NCBI GenBank assembly: GCA_017640725.1
Contig: JAEPQB010000001.1
Location: 620,001 to 684,000, forward strand
Length of the DNA: 64,000 bases
Origin: Kordiimonadaceae bacterium
GTDB lineage: Bacteria > Pseudomonadota > Alphaproteobacteria > Sphingomonadales > Kordiimonadaceae
Reading direction: 5' to 3'
The position numbers and the translations under genes were made by a program. Positions 8,076 to 17,511 of this stretch are shown one piece after another. The notes beneath the pieces were generated by a model. It searched no databases, was not told the DNA's origin, and was given only the letters and a program-made list of their open reading frames with translations. The first letter of the stretch is position 1. Each line of letters opens with the position of its first letter.

Positions 8076-8212
8076 TGGTCAAATCTCCAAAAACGAGGCG
8101 TCCGTATAGGGGATCATTCGTCTTAATGCAAGGCTGTTTCGTGGTTTTTTTGCCCAAACCTGCAACTTGTGACCAATTTAACGCTTAACTGCCTTTAGTG
8201 GGGTTTGAAGCG

Positions 8213-8241
8213 TTGGCATTTATGCTTACCGCGCTTATATG
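8213..8241 (+). promoter_or_regulatory. Candidate promoter of the ABC exporter gene
   Basis: TTGGCA (8213-8218), a 17-bp spacer and TATATG (8236-8241) fit a sigma-70 type promoter 31 bp upstream of the start codon at 8272. It was found by eye only. Confidence 0.45.
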
Positions 8242-8271
8242 TCAGATCGGTTAAGTGAGGAATAATCATTC

Positions 8272-10059
8272 ATGAGCGATAATGGCATCCGCCAAGAGCA
8301 CGAGCCACCCAAAGGCAAGCTCAAAAACCTTAGGACATTGTGGGGATTCGTCAGGCCCTACAAGTTCCAATTGGTAATGGCAGCATTCTTTTTGCTGGTG
8401 GCTGCCGGTACGTCATTGGCTATACCGCGTGCGATGGGCGATATCGTTGATAAAGAGTTCAACGCTGAAAGCGCTTCACTGGTTAACGATTATTTCCTGA
8501 TCCTTGTCGCGATCGTGGTTGTTATGGCGGTTGCAACAGCCTTCAGATTCTATTTCGTGACCTGGCTCGGCGAACGTGTGGTTGCGGACATTCGCAAAGC
8601 AGTTTACGAGCGCCTTATCACCCTCTCCCCCGAGTTTTTTGAAGAAAACCGACCAGGGGAGATTGTCTCGCGGCTAACAGCGGACACAACGTTAGTGCAG
8701 TCCATTGTTGGCTCCAGCGTGTCCGTGTGGATCAGGAACCTACTCATCGCCGTCGCCGGAACTGTGCTTTTGTTCATTCAGTCGCCGAAACTGATGGGCT
8801 ACATCGCGGTCGTGATCCCCGTGCTACTGGTAATTATCGTTATGGTGGGGCGCAAAGTGCGAACGCTGTCTCGCACGAGCCAGGACAAAGTGGCCGATGT
8901 TGGCGCCAGGGCGAACGAATCGCTCACCGCTCTCAATATCGTGCAGGCCTTTACTCAGGAGCAATCTGAAGCCAAACGGTTTGGCTCCCATGTGGATGAT
9001 GCATTCCTCGCTGCAAAACGCCGCATCCAGGTTCGCGCCGCACTCACTTTCACCATGATCTTTATGATATTTGGCGCCATTGCTTTAGTTTTGTATCAGG
9101 GCGCACAGGATGTGATTGCTGGCTCTATGTCCGGCGGCGATATGGTTGAATTCATCATGCTCGCTGTCTTTGTCGCAGCCGCGTTTGGTGCCTTATCTGA
9201 AGTTTATAGCGAGCTTCAGCGGGCCGCCGGGGCAGCTGGGCGGCTGGCAGAACTTTTGGTCGCGGAAGCACTGATTAAGGCACCAGCATCCCCTGTTGCA
9301 GTGCCAGACCGAGTGAGCGGTGAAATACGTTTCGACAACGTAACTTTTCATTATCCGAGCAAAAAAGACGCTGCTGCGCTTGATAACTTCAATCTTACCA
9401 TCAAACCGGGGGAAACTTTGGCTCTGGTCGGGCCATCCGGTGCAGGCAAGTCAACTGTGTTGCAAATGCTGCTCAGGTTCTATGATCCACAACAGGGATC
9501 TGTCACGATCGATGGTATCGATATCTCCAAAACTGAGCCAACAGAGTTCCGAAAGCAACTTTCTCTGGTACCGCAGGAAACGATTATCTTTGCAGACTCT
9601 GTTGCAGAGAATATCCGCTATGGGCGGCTTGAGGCGACCGATGATGAGGTAAAGGCAGCCGCTGAGGCCGCGGCGGCCCGCGAGTTTATCGAGCGGTCCG
9701 ATGAAGGCTATGACACATTCCTTGGGGAACGCGGTACCCGCCTTTCAGGTGGTCAGCGACAGCGCATTGCCATTGCCCGCGCCATTCTGCGCGACGCTCC
9801 GATCCTGCTGCTTGATGAAGCAACAAGCGCACTGGATGCAGAATCAGAATTGAAAGTTCAAAGCGCACTTGAGACACTGATGGAGGGTCGCACGACCCTA
9901 GTCATTGCGCACCGGTTAGCGACGGTTAAAAAAGCGGATCGAATCATCGTGTTGGATGAAGGCCAGATCGTAGCCGAAGGCACACATGAAGAACTTGTAA
10001 AAGCTGGCGGCCTGTATAAGCGTTTGGCGGACCTGCAATTTGGTGAAGCTGCGGCCTGA
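8272..10059 (+). CDS. ABC exporter, fused membrane and ATPase half-transporter (MsbA-like)
   Basis: A 595-residue half-transporter expected to dimerise in the inner membrane. Residues about 25-330 hold six transmembrane helices of the type I exporter fold, and about 345-585 the nucleotide-binding domain. Seen motifs are Walker A GPSGAGKST near 386, signature LSGGQRQR near 490, Walker B ILLLDEATSALD near 510, and the H-loop IAHRLA near 544. It belongs to the MsbA-related lipid or lipid-linked exporter group (TIGR02204 type); the substrate is not evident. A sulfotransferase-like gene starts 11 bp later and is probably co-transcribed. Confidence 0.92.
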   Translation: MSDNGIRQEHEPPKGKLKNLRTLWGFVRPYKFQLVMAAFFLLVAAGTSLAIPRAMGDIVDKEFNAESASLVNDYFLILVAIVVVMAVATAFRFYFVTWLGERVVADIRKAVYERLITLSPEFFEENRPGEIVSRLTADTTLVQSIVGSSVSVWIRNLLIAVAGTVLLFIQSPKLMGYIAVVIPVLLVIIVMVGRKVRTLSRTSQDKVADVGARANESLTALNIVQAFTQEQSEAKRFGSHVDDAFLAAKRRIQVRAALTFTMIFMIFGAIALVLYQGAQDVIAGSMSGGDMVEFIMLAVFVAAAFGALSEVYSELQRAAGAAGRLAELLVAEALIKAPASPVAVPDRVSGEIRFDNVTFHYPSKKDAAALDNFNLTIKPGETLALVGPSGAGKSTVLQMLLRFYDPQQGSVTIDGIDISKTEPTEFRKQLSLVPQETIIFADSVAENIRYGRLEATDDEVKAAAEAAAAREFIERSDEGYDTFLGERGTRLSGGQRQRIAIARAILRDAPILLLDEATSALDAESELKVQSALETLMEGRTTLVIAHRLATVKKADRIIVLDEGQIVAEGTHEELVKAGGLYKRLADLQFGEAAA

Positions 10060-10070
10060 GAAAGCGGTTT

Positions 10071-11015
10071 ATGAAGCCCATACTGTTTATCCATATCCCC
10101 AAGACAGCGGGCACAAGCCTTAACGCCAGTGCAGAAGCCTATTTTGGCAAAGACGCTATTGAAAAGGATTATGGCGCTGAAGCACCGCACACAACCGCGC
10201 TTGTGCGTCAGCACATTTATGGCCCGGATACCGTTGATCAATTTGGATTTACCGAGAGTTTTCTTATCGATCGCAAGGCCTGGTTGACCGGACATTTTTC
10301 CGCGGACAGATATCTTCAGTTCCTCGGCTGCGAAAATGTGATTTCGTTTGTCCGCGAACCTGTGGAGCGCGTGATTTCAGAATACCTGTACCTGAAGCGG
10401 ACCCAGCGAATGGAGCGGTCATTCGAAGAGTTTTATCGCCATCCGCATGAAACCAACAAACAATACAGTTTTGTGGGCAGATTCCCGTGGCAGGCTTTCC
10501 ACTTTATTGGAACGCAAGAACGCTACGCGGATGGGTTAGCGCACCTCAGTGAAACATTGGCAATCCCCATCGAAATCCAGACCAAAAATATTCGAAAAGA
10601 TCAAAGCCATCTGGAGATTGATGACGCCACGAGGCAGGACATTGCAGCATGGAACGAGCGAGATATCGCATTCTATACTGCGGTTTGCGCCTATATGGAA
10701 AAGCAGTTCGTCGCGCGCGAAACCGGACAGGCCTTTTGCTTCCATGACGTTGGATTTGTTCCCGGCCAGCATGCCATCGGGTGGGCCTTCTATGAAGGCA
10801 GCAACGCTGCCGTGAACATAGACCTTTACGTCGACGACAAGTGCGTCTCTTCTGTTTTGGCATCAGAACATGTGCCCGAACTTCACTGGGTAAATGCCCC
10901 CAGAAAAGGGTGCGTCGGGTTTCGTTTTGTTCTTGATGACTATACCGCTGCTTCAAAAATTGAAATCAAGGCACAACAGACCAACCAAACCCTGTTCAGC
11001 TGGATGCAGGACTAA
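10071..11015 (+). CDS. Sulfotransferase-family protein with extra C-terminal domain
   Basis: A 314-residue soluble protein. FIHIPKTAGTSL at residues 5-16 is the 5'-phosphosulfate loop of PAPS-dependent sulfotransferases, and NVISFVREPVERVISEYL near 96-113 is the 3'-phosphate motif. The catalytic fold ends near 210. The last 100 residues (GWAFYEGSNAAVNIDLYVDD, HWVNAPRKGCVGFRFVL) look like an appended beta-sandwich seen in some glycan-modifying enzymes. Adjacency to an MsbA-like exporter suggests modification of a surface lipid or glycan, which is inference. It overlaps the convergent serine hydrolase gene by 4 bp. Confidence 0.75.
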   Translation: MKPILFIHIPKTAGTSLNASAEAYFGKDAIEKDYGAEAPHTTALVRQHIYGPDTVDQFGFTESFLIDRKAWLTGHFSADRYLQFLGCENVISFVREPVERVISEYLYLKRTQRMERSFEEFYRHPHETNKQYSFVGRFPWQAFHFIGTQERYADGLAHLSETLAIPIEIQTKNIRKDQSHLEIDDATRQDIAAWNERDIAFYTAVCAYMEKQFVARETGQAFCFHDVGFVPGQHAIGWAFYEGSNAAVNIDLYVDDKCVSSVLASEHVPELHWVNAPRKGCVGFRFVLDDYTAASKIEIKAQQTNQTLFSWMQD

Positions 11016-12046
11016 TTGCCCTCAATCAAAGCAGGCACAATTCGCTGGGCAACCAGCTGATTGGGGATAAACTGCGAGCGCTTTCCATAATTTTTCCCGG
11101 TGAAAGCGGCCACCAACTCCAGTTCAGGAACGATGAAGATAAAGTTGCCCCCATTACCGTGGGCGTAAATGAGGCTCACATCCTTGCCTTTGACATTGCC
11201 GCCATCGCGCCACCACAAATAGCCATAGCGCTCCCTTCGTTCATAGATGCGCGTCTGCTCCTTGAGAGCGCTATTTAGCCACTTGCTTTCAATGAGCTGG
11301 TCACTCTGCCATTTGCCGCCAGCCTGAACCAGCAGCCCAATTTTGTGCAAATCGGCCAGGGAAAGCCGCAGGTGCCCGCCCGTATCTGTATGGCCCGCGG
11401 GCGTATGCTCCCATTTCGCGTCTGTAATGCCTAAGGGACTGAAAATACGCTCATTGGCAAAATCAGGCACGGCCATACCGGACAATTTTGCAATCACGCG
11501 GCCCAGCAACACAACGCCGCCTGTGCAGTAGCTGAAATGCTTTCCGCGCTCATACGCCATGGGCTTGCTGAGCAGAAAAGCAGCCCAGTCTTCGGTTTGG
11601 TACATTTTGTCTTCATGCCCAACCGACGCGGGTGCCCAGTCATTGCACGCAAGGCCCGTTCGCATGGTCATGGCATCTTCGACGGTTATGTCGCGCCGTG
11701 GGTCATTTTTCTCCATGTGAGAAAATTCATCGGGCAAAATCTGAGAGAGTTTCTTTTTCACCGTTTTCAGCGACCCGTCTTCGATCAACTCCCCCACAAG
11801 CAGCGCAGTGATACTTTTGGTGGCGGAGCGAATATCATGGCGTTTGTCCGGGCCATTGCCAGCGGCATATGCCTCGAACTGCACCTCGCCGCCGATGCTA
11901 ACCATGCCGCCAGTGATACCTTTGAACTCTCCAGCCTCTAGCCCGCGAGCAATATCAGCCATGACCAGCTCGGCCTCGCTTGAAACCTGAGCACCAGAGG
12001 CCCAGGAAATGACACTCAAACAGCACAAAAAGAATAGTCTTCGCAT
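11012..12046 (-). CDS. Exported serine hydrolase, beta-lactamase class C/esterase family
   Basis: A 344-residue protein with a signal peptide (cleavage near ASGAQ, residue 19-20). The catalytic SxxK is SATK at 74-77, and YCT in HFSYCTGG near residue 175 provides the second-motif tyrosine. These define the beta-lactamase/penicillin-binding-like superfamily (COG1680), whose members include esterases and D-aminopeptidases; true beta-lactamase activity cannot be assumed. It starts 6 bp after the M20 peptidase gene stops, so the two periplasmic hydrolases are likely one transcript. Confidence 0.85.
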   Translation of the reverse strand: MRRLFFLCCLSVISWASGAQVSSEAELVMADIARGLEAGEFKGITGGMVSIGGEVQFEAYAAGNGPDKRHDIRSATKSITALLVGELIEDGSLKTVKKKLSQILPDEFSHMEKNDPRRDITVEDAMTMRTGLACNDWAPASVGHEDKMYQTEDWAAFLLSKPMAYERGKHFSYCTGGVVLLGRVIAKLSGMAVPDFANERIFSPLGITDAKWEHTPAGHTDTGGHLRLSLADLHKIGLLVQAGGKWQSDQLIESKWLNSALKEQTRIYERRERYGYLWWRDGGNVKGKDVSLIYAHGNGGNFIFIVPELELVAAFTGKNYGKRSQFIPNQLVAQRIVPALIEGN

Positions 12047-12052
12047 GGGTCT

Positions 12053-13576
12053 TCAGTCCGGTTGTGTCAGGATCGCGAGATAAGCGCGAATACCATCGAT
12101 ATAGTTGCCAAGCCGTAAGTTTTCGTTCGGGCTGTGTTGGTTATTATCGATAAATACGGCAGGAACAAGGATGGCTGGCAGCCCAAGGCTTTTCACAAAA
12201 GGCGATATGGGAATAGAGCCACCGCCGGTGCGTATTTTGATCGGCTGTTCACCAAACGCCCGCACCAGAGCCCGCTCCGCCCAATCCCCTGCAGGTGCAT
12301 TCAGCGGTGTTCTGAATGCCGCGTATGAAATTTCATAGGTGAACGAGATGAGACGGTCATGGGTTTGCCGTTCTTCCTCGGACGGCTGCGCCCCGCCGAT
12401 CACATGATATCCTTGATCTTCGACATATTTGCGCACAAGGCCCACAAGCCGCTCGGGATCGCTTTCGAGCACTAATCGAATATCAAGTTCTGCCGTTGCA
12501 GTTGCTGGGATCGCAGTGCGTGTTTGCGCACCCACCCAACCACTTTCAAGACCAAGCACGCTCATGCTCGGATACTGGATCGACTCCTGATACGTGGGCG
12601 CGATGGCATCAGGCGTTTTGAAGCCAATAGACCGGCGGATGGCAGGTTCGTCATCGGGCACACTGTTGATGATGGCCTTTACCTCTTCAGACAGCGTGAT
12701 GCCATCATAAAAGCCCGGAATAGTTACCCGCCCATCAGCGTCTTCCATGCCTCCTACAAGCTGTGCCAACCGTACGGCCGGGTTGGGTGCATAATTGCCG
12801 TATGTGCCACTATGCTGGGGCCGACGCGGCCCGAACACAGTCAACGAAACAGTGGCGATGCCTCGCGCCCCAAACACAAGAGTTGGCCGGTTGCTGGTAT
12901 GACGAGGCCCATCATAGATGAGGAGCATATCCGCCGTGAGCTGGTCCTTGTATTTTTCAACAGCAGCCGGCAGGTGCGGGGACCCAAGCTCCTCCTCAAA
13001 ATCCATAATCACCTTGATGTTGTGCGTCTGGTTAAGAGCCTCTCTTTCAAGAATATCGAGTGCCGTCAGGAACATCGCGATCGGGCCTTTGGCGTCGGAC
13101 GCCGCGCGCGCGAACACCCGCCACTCCGGGTCGATTGCGCCCTCCAGGTTGGACCAGTCTATTTCCGCCCACGTGTCGCCGCTTCGTTCTTTCAGAACCG
13201 GTTTGTAGGGGCTTTCCTGGTTCCACCTGCTCGGGTCCACAGGTTGCCCATCGACCTGCAAATAAATCAGGACTGTTTTCGTCGCATCCTCAACAGGTCG
13301 CTCTGCCAGCAAGAGTGGCGGCCCGCCGGTGTCTAGCTTAGTTGTCGCAAAACCGCGTGCATCAAACGCTTCCGTCATCCAGGCGACGTTGGCAGCCACA
13401 TGGTCCGGGAAATGCGCGTCACTAGGGATGGACAACAGGTCTTTGAGAAGTGGAAAAGAGCCGCGCAAATGCTTTTCTGTCAGCGCTTCGATAGTTGCCC
13501 CATTTGGCGCTTGCTGTGCCGTTACCGCTGTAGCAAGGCTGGCAATAACACCAGCGCATAGAAATAGTTTCTTCAC
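12053..13576 (-). CDS. Exported M20-family metallopeptidase with altered metal motif
   Basis: A 507-residue protein with a signal peptide ending near AVTAQQ (residue 20). The M20 fold is clear: ASDAKGP with the bridging Asp161, the DFEEELGSP acid pair around 194-196, a dimerisation insert, and NNQHSPNEN near the C-terminus with a metal His. The first metal motif, normally HxD, reads QVD at 107-109, so His is replaced by Gln. It probably cleaves peptides or deacylates amino acids in the periplasm, if metal binding is retained. Related M20 proteins with this replacement may exist as a subgroup. It is followed by the serine hydrolase. Confidence 0.88.
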   Translation of the reverse strand: MKKLFLCAGVIASLATAVTAQQAPNGATIEALTEKHLRGSFPLLKDLLSIPSDAHFPDHVAANVAWMTEAFDARGFATTKLDTGGPPLLLAERPVEDATKTVLIYLQVDGQPVDPSRWNQESPYKPVLKERSGDTWAEIDWSNLEGAIDPEWRVFARAASDAKGPIAMFLTALDILEREALNQTHNIKVIMDFEEELGSPHLPAAVEKYKDQLTADMLLIYDGPRHTSNRPTLVFGARGIATVSLTVFGPRRPQHSGTYGNYAPNPAVRLAQLVGGMEDADGRVTIPGFYDGITLSEEVKAIINSVPDDEPAIRRSIGFKTPDAIAPTYQESIQYPSMSVLGLESGWVGAQTRTAIPATATAELDIRLVLESDPERLVGLVRKYVEDQGYHVIGGAQPSEEERQTHDRLISFTYEISYAAFRTPLNAPAGDWAERALVRAFGEQPIKIRTGGGSIPISPFVKSLGLPAILVPAVFIDNNQHSPNENLRLGNYIDGIRAYLAILTQPD

Positions 13577-13681
13577 GATGTTCCCCCTGAAATCGTAAGA
13601 CCTGCTTATGTTGTACGCTTAAGCTACAGGACGGTCCATGAACGACATTGTAAACCGTTCTTCAAACGTGTTCAGCCGAAC

Positions 13682-14776
13682 TTAGCGCTGTGTCAGGCGC
13701 ATTTCGATACGCCGGTTTCGGCTGTATGCAAAGATGTTGTCAGCCGGATCAATCGGCTGGAATTCACCAAAGCCCGCTGCCGCGAGGCGCTCAGGTGGTA
13801 CACCTGCCGAAATCAGGAAACGCACAACGCTGATCGCGCGAGCGCTTGAAAGCTCCCAGTTGCTCGCGAACACGGCTGTTGAGATAGGACGTTTGTCCGT
13901 GTGGCCGTCCACCCGCAGAATCCATGGTAGTTCGCCCGGAATTTCCTGCGATATGGCAATCAGGGTTTCTGCAAATTTCCTGAGCTCAGCCCTGCCCTCA
14001 GGCCCCAGGTCAGACTGGCCGCTTGCAAACAACAGCTCGCTTGCGAACACAAAACGGTCACCTTCAATGCGGATTTCGGGTCGGTTGGAAAGCACCTCTT
14101 TCAGGCGCCCAAAGAATTCCGATCTGTACCCCGCCAGTTCTTCCACTTTGCTTGCAAGCGCGCGGTTAAGGCGGCGCCCCATATCTACAATAACGGCCTG
14201 ACTGCGGCGATCTCGCTCCTCGCTCGCCTGCAGCGCAGCCTCCAGCCTAGATAGCTGTTCCCTCAGCGCAGTTACATTGCGCTCCAGCACATTGACTTGC
14301 TCGCGCGCCCGCCGGGACAGAATTTGCTCTTCCGTGAGCGCTTCAGAGGAGGCCGCATACTGTGTTTCCAGTTCCGCCGCACGTGCTTCGAGCGCGTCCC
14401 GCGCCGCCGTAATTTCAGCGAGGCTTGCTTCTGATGACGCTAGCTGCTGCCGCGCTGTATCCAGATTGGCGCCCAACTGGTCACGGTCTGCGTTCGCAGC
14501 AGTAAGCGACGAAGCAAGCTCCGTCATGTTGGCGCGTAGGCTTTGGTTCGCCTGCTGCTCAAGCCGCAACAGGTTGCCGAGCTGAGCAACCTGCCCCCGA
14601 AGCTCCGCTAACGCTTGCTCGCGTCCGGACAACGCCTGCCCAAGGAAAAACTGCGCCAGAACAAACATAGACAATAGGAAAATGATCACCAGCAACAGCG
14701 TGGAAAGTGCGTCAACAAACCCCGGCCAGCTATTGTCCGGCGCGCCGCCCCCCATGCGTCTGCGTGCAGCAATCAT
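13682..14776 (-). CDS. MotB/OmpA-like peptidoglycan-binding membrane protein
   Basis: A 364-residue inner-membrane protein. One transmembrane helix at about 18-45 contains an Asp (PGFVDALSTLLL), the position of the proton-carrying Asp in MotB/ExbD/TolR. Residues 50-215 form a long coiled coil, and about 230-364 an OmpA-type peptidoglycan-binding domain (FASGQSDLGPEGRAEL, VDGHTDKRPI, NRRIEMRL). With the MotA-like protein it should form a proton-driven stator-like complex anchored to the wall. The start codon overlaps the stop of the upstream gene (TAATG), so translation is coupled. No flagellar genes are near. Confidence 0.88.
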   Translation of the reverse strand: MIAARRRMGGGAPDNSWPGFVDALSTLLLVIIFLLSMFVLAQFFLGQALSGREQALAELRGQVAQLGNLLRLEQQANQSLRANMTELASSLTAANADRDQLGANLDTARQQLASSEASLAEITAARDALEARAAELETQYAASSEALTEEQILSRRAREQVNVLERNVTALREQLSRLEAALQASEERDRRSQAVIVDMGRRLNRALASKVEELAGYRSEFFGRLKEVLSNRPEIRIEGDRFVFASELLFASGQSDLGPEGRAELRKFAETLIAISQEIPGELPWILRVDGHTDKRPISTAVFASNWELSSARAISVVRFLISAGVPPERLAAAGFGEFQPIDPADNIFAYSRNRRIEMRLTQR

Positions 14777-15975
14777 TAGAGAGTGCCCCCGCCACTACCG
14801 CCGGAACCATCATTGCCTCGGTTGGCGTCCAAACCGGCGGAGATTGTGCGCGCCAGAAGCTTAAGTTCACTGCGAAGGTCCTCCGACAGGGCTTCGCTTG
14901 ATCTGGCCTGTTCGTCGATCAATCGTTTAATGCCAACATCAAGATTTCGGATGTGGCCTTTGGTAGTGTCATCCATGGCAGGCGCAGGTGCGGCGGGCTC
15001 AATGGCTGCTGCTTTGGCATGTGCGTCCGCCAACTGTGCGATCGAGTCAGCCAGTGCTTTTTCACTCGCTTCACTTTTGGCCTGATGCGCTGTTTGGGCG
15101 TCAAGCTTATCGGCAAGAGCCGCAAGCGATTCTGCGATAGCCGTCATAGTGTGCTGGGATTGCAAGCGCGCATCATCAGATTGCTTGAGCGTGCGCTGAA
15201 GCCTGTCGATGCCATCAGCAGTTTGCTCCATCAAGGCTGTCATGTATGAGCTCGGGCTTGCGACGCCTTCTGACACTTCGCCGCGTGAAAGATGGGTGAC
15301 CGACGCGAGCCAGTCTTCCACATCATTATAGAAACGGGTTTGTGATTGACTCGCCTGAAGGTCCATGAAGCCCATGATCAAACTGCCCGCCAACCCAAAC
15401 AGCGAACTGGAAAAAGCAGTTCCCATTCCCGAAAGCGGTGCCTCGAGCCCGGCTTTCAGTTCATCAAACATCAGCGCCATATCGCTGCCATCAACAGATA
15501 GGCCGTTGATGGTGCCACCAATTGCACCAATGGTACCCAGCAGGCCCCAAAAGGTCCCGAGCAGGCCAAGGAAAATAAGGAGCTGAGTGAAGTATCTGCT
15601 GATCTCGCGGCTTTCCTCCAACCGCGAGGCGATACCGTCCAGGACTGAGCGCATCGAAAGCGTCGAAAGACGCATGCTGCCTTCTTCCTGCGCCGACAGC
15701 AGGGCGGCAGCAGGGGCCATCAGGCGCGGTGTCACGGAAATGGCCGCACTCTCGTGGCGTTTGAAGGCTTTGATCCATTCAATCTCTGGTTTGAGGTCAA
15801 CCACGCGGCGAAACGCAAAAATAACGCCGATCAGCAGGGTCGCCGCGATCACGCCGTTCAATACCACGTTGGCCATAAAGGCGGTCAAAAGGGGACCACG
15901 CAGCAAAGCACCGAGGACAACGACTGCCGTTAAAAACAGCAGCATACGGTTCATGAACTTTTGCGGTTTCTGCAT
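14776..15975 (-). CDS. MotA/TolQ/ExbB-like proton channel protein
   Basis: A 399-residue inner-membrane protein. Two transmembrane helices lie near 10-30 and 35-55, and the MotA/TolQ/ExbB channel region near 130-215 contains LLIFLGLLGTFWGLLGTIGAIGG and PLSGMGTAFSSSLFGLAGSLIMGF. The C-terminal 150 residues are a cytoplasmic helical region with coiled-coil character ending in a Gly-rich tail. It pairs with the MotB-like protein by TAATG overlap. The pair energises an unknown envelope process. A GGGGGAAGG ribosome binding site precedes the ATG. Confidence 0.87.
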   Translation of the reverse strand: MQKPQKFMNRMLLFLTAVVVLGALLRGPLLTAFMANVVLNGVIAATLLIGVIFAFRRVVDLKPEIEWIKAFKRHESAAISVTPRLMAPAAALLSAQEEGSMRLSTLSMRSVLDGIASRLEESREISRYFTQLLIFLGLLGTFWGLLGTIGAIGGTINGLSVDGSDMALMFDELKAGLEAPLSGMGTAFSSSLFGLAGSLIMGFMDLQASQSQTRFYNDVEDWLASVTHLSRGEVSEGVASPSSYMTALMEQTADGIDRLQRTLKQSDDARLQSQHTMTAIAESLAALADKLDAQTAHQAKSEASEKALADSIAQLADAHAKAAAIEPAAPAPAMDDTTKGHIRNLDVGIKRLIDEQARSSEALSEDLRSELKLLARTISAGLDANRGNDGSGGSGGGTL

Positions 15976-16089
15976 CGCTTTCGGCCTTCCCCCAAGGTTG
16001 GCAGGTCGTCGGCATGGGCCGACGATCCAGCTAGGCCTAGTTTAAGGGCGAAATTATGACACGCAACCAGAAGGTTAGAGGATTTGCGA

Positions 16090-16902
16090 CTAAGACGCCT
16101 GCATGTTGCGGTGAACACGCTTCAGCATGCGCTCGAGCGGCGCGTGCAAACGGTCGTTGGCTGCAATGATGCTGCCTGCTTCTACAACATTCTGGCTACC
16201 CTTGAAGTCTGTGACGTAACCGCCAGCTTCACGAACAATGAGGGCACCTGCCGCCACATCCCACGCGTTCAAACCTGCTTCCCAAAAACCGTCATAACGA
16301 CCTGCCGCCACATAAGCGAGATCAAGGGAAGCCGCACCAAACCGGCGGATGCCAGCAACCTGTGGTGCAATTTCAGTCATTTCCGCGATGAATGTTTCGT
16401 GACCGTCGCGTCCTTTGAATGGAATGCCTGTTGCCAAAAGGGCTTCTTCGATTTTGGTGCGACCAGAAACCCGCAGCCGGGTGTCATTCAAAAATGCGCC
16501 CTGGCCTTTTTCCGCCCAATAAAGTTCGTCTGTAAGCGGCGCATAAACAACACCAGCGGTGATCTCTTTGCGTTCTTCAACAGCAATGCTGATCGCGAAG
16601 TGTGGAATGCCATGCAGAAAGTTTGTTGTGCCGTCGAGAGGGTCGATGATGAAACGAACGTCATCGCGCTCGCCTGCAATCTCGCCGTGTTCTTCCATAA
16701 GGAAACCAAAATCCGAGCGCGCAAACTTCAACTCTTCAAACAGGATTTTTTCAGCTCGCTTGTCAGCGATTGACACAAAATCAGCCGGACCCTTGCGGGA
16801 AACCTGCAGTTGTTCAACTTCGCCGAAGTCACGACGCAGACCACGGCTTGCCTTCATGGCAGCGCTAACCATCACATTGATCAAGGGGGAACGACGGGCC
16901 AT
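16090..16902 (-). CDS. suhB: Inositol-1-monophosphatase family protein (SuhB)
   Basis: A 270-residue Mg-dependent phosphatase. Metal ligands are visible in EEHGEIAGE, DPLDGTTNFLHG and WDVAAGALIVREAGG, the three IMPase motifs. In bacteria SuhB acts on inositol or related phosphates and, in enterobacteria, also in rRNA antitermination; which role applies here is not shown. It lies 42 bp downstream of efp on the same strand, a common neighbour pair in alphaproteobacteria. Confidence 0.93.
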   Translation of the reverse strand: MARRSPLINVMVSAAMKASRGLRRDFGEVEQLQVSRKGPADFVSIADKRAEKILFEELKFARSDFGFLMEEHGEIAGERDDVRFIIDPLDGTTNFLHGIPHFAISIAVEERKEITAGVVYAPLTDELYWAEKGQGAFLNDTRLRVSGRTKIEEALLATGIPFKGRDGHETFIAEMTEIAPQVAGIRRFGAASLDLAYVAAGRYDGFWEAGLNAWDVAAGALIVREAGGYVTDFKGSQNVVEAGSIIAANDRLHAPLERMLKRVHRNMQAS

Positions 16903-16944
16903 GGGCCTCTCCTAAATGCTTACTCGAAACTCAGAATTTTTGGT

Positions 16945-17511
16945 TTAGCCTTCGGCGCGGCCGGCATACTCGCGCTCAGCCGTAGACACGATAATCTTGT
17001 CGCCCTGGTTCACAAACGGTGGCACGCCAACCCGCAGACCATTTTCCAAAGTAGCCGGTTTATAGCTAGAGGACGCGGTTTGGCCCTTCACCACCGGTTC
17101 AGTTTCAGTGACTTCCAGTGTGACTTTTTCCGGCAAGCTAACCCCAAGCGGGCTTTCTTCATGGAATTCGATGCGCACCATCATGCCGTCTTGCAGGAAA
17201 ACGGTGTCCTCACCAATGTCTTCAGCGGAAATGGAAATTTGCTCGTACGTCTGCTGATCCATGAAGTGCGCCATATCATCATCCATATAAAGATACTGAT
17301 AGTCTTTTTGCTCAAGGCGCGCGCGTTCCACTTTTTCTGACGAACGGAATCTTTCATTAAGCTTGGAGCCATCACGCAGGTTTTTGAGTTCCACCTGCAA
17401 ATAAGCACCACCTTTGCCTGGCTGGGTGTGAGCAATTTTTACTGCGCGCCACAGGCCGCCTTTATGCTCAATTACGTTGCCCGGACGGATAGCGTTGCCG
17501 TCAATTTTCAT
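16945..17511 (-). CDS. efp: Translation elongation factor P
   Basis: A 188-residue protein with the three beta-barrel domains of EF-P. It begins [21 protein letters not shown] and carries the modified-lysine loop PGKGGA with Lys33, the residue that is beta-lysylated in bacteria using EpmA/EpmB. EF-P relieves ribosome stalling at polyproline. The ATG at 17511 gives the canonical start; the longer frame adds 33 unrelated residues. The genes for the lysine-modifying enzymes are not in this window. suhB follows on the same strand. Confidence 0.96.
   Translation of the reverse strand: MKIDGNAIRPGNVIEHKGGLWRAVKIAHTQPGKGGAYLQVELKNLRDGSKLNERFRSSEKVERARLEQKDYQYLYMDDDMAHFMDQQTYEQISISAEDIGEDTVFLQDGMMVRIEFHEESPLGVSLPEKVTLEVTETEPVVKGQTASSSYKPATLENGLRVGVPPFVNQGDKIIVSTAEREYAGRAEG

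Noticed and set aside
11012-12046. True class C beta-lactamase resistance gene
   Set aside because: SxxK is present but the family covers many esterases and peptidases, and the setting beside an M20 peptidase does not suggest antibiotic resistance.
12524-13336. 270-codon open frame antisense to the M20 peptidase gene
   Set aside because: Shadow of the M20 coding region, with no recognisable protein features.
13682-15975. Possible Zorya (ZorA/ZorB) anti-phage module
   Set aside because: The MotA-like and MotB-like genes resemble ZorAB in layout, but there is no ZorC, ZorD or ZorE gene nearby and the neighbours are exported hydrolases. A general stator-like pair is the simpler reading.
16084-16773. 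229-codon open frame antisense to suhB
   Set aside because: Complementary to the conserved IMPase motifs and without its own ribosome site.
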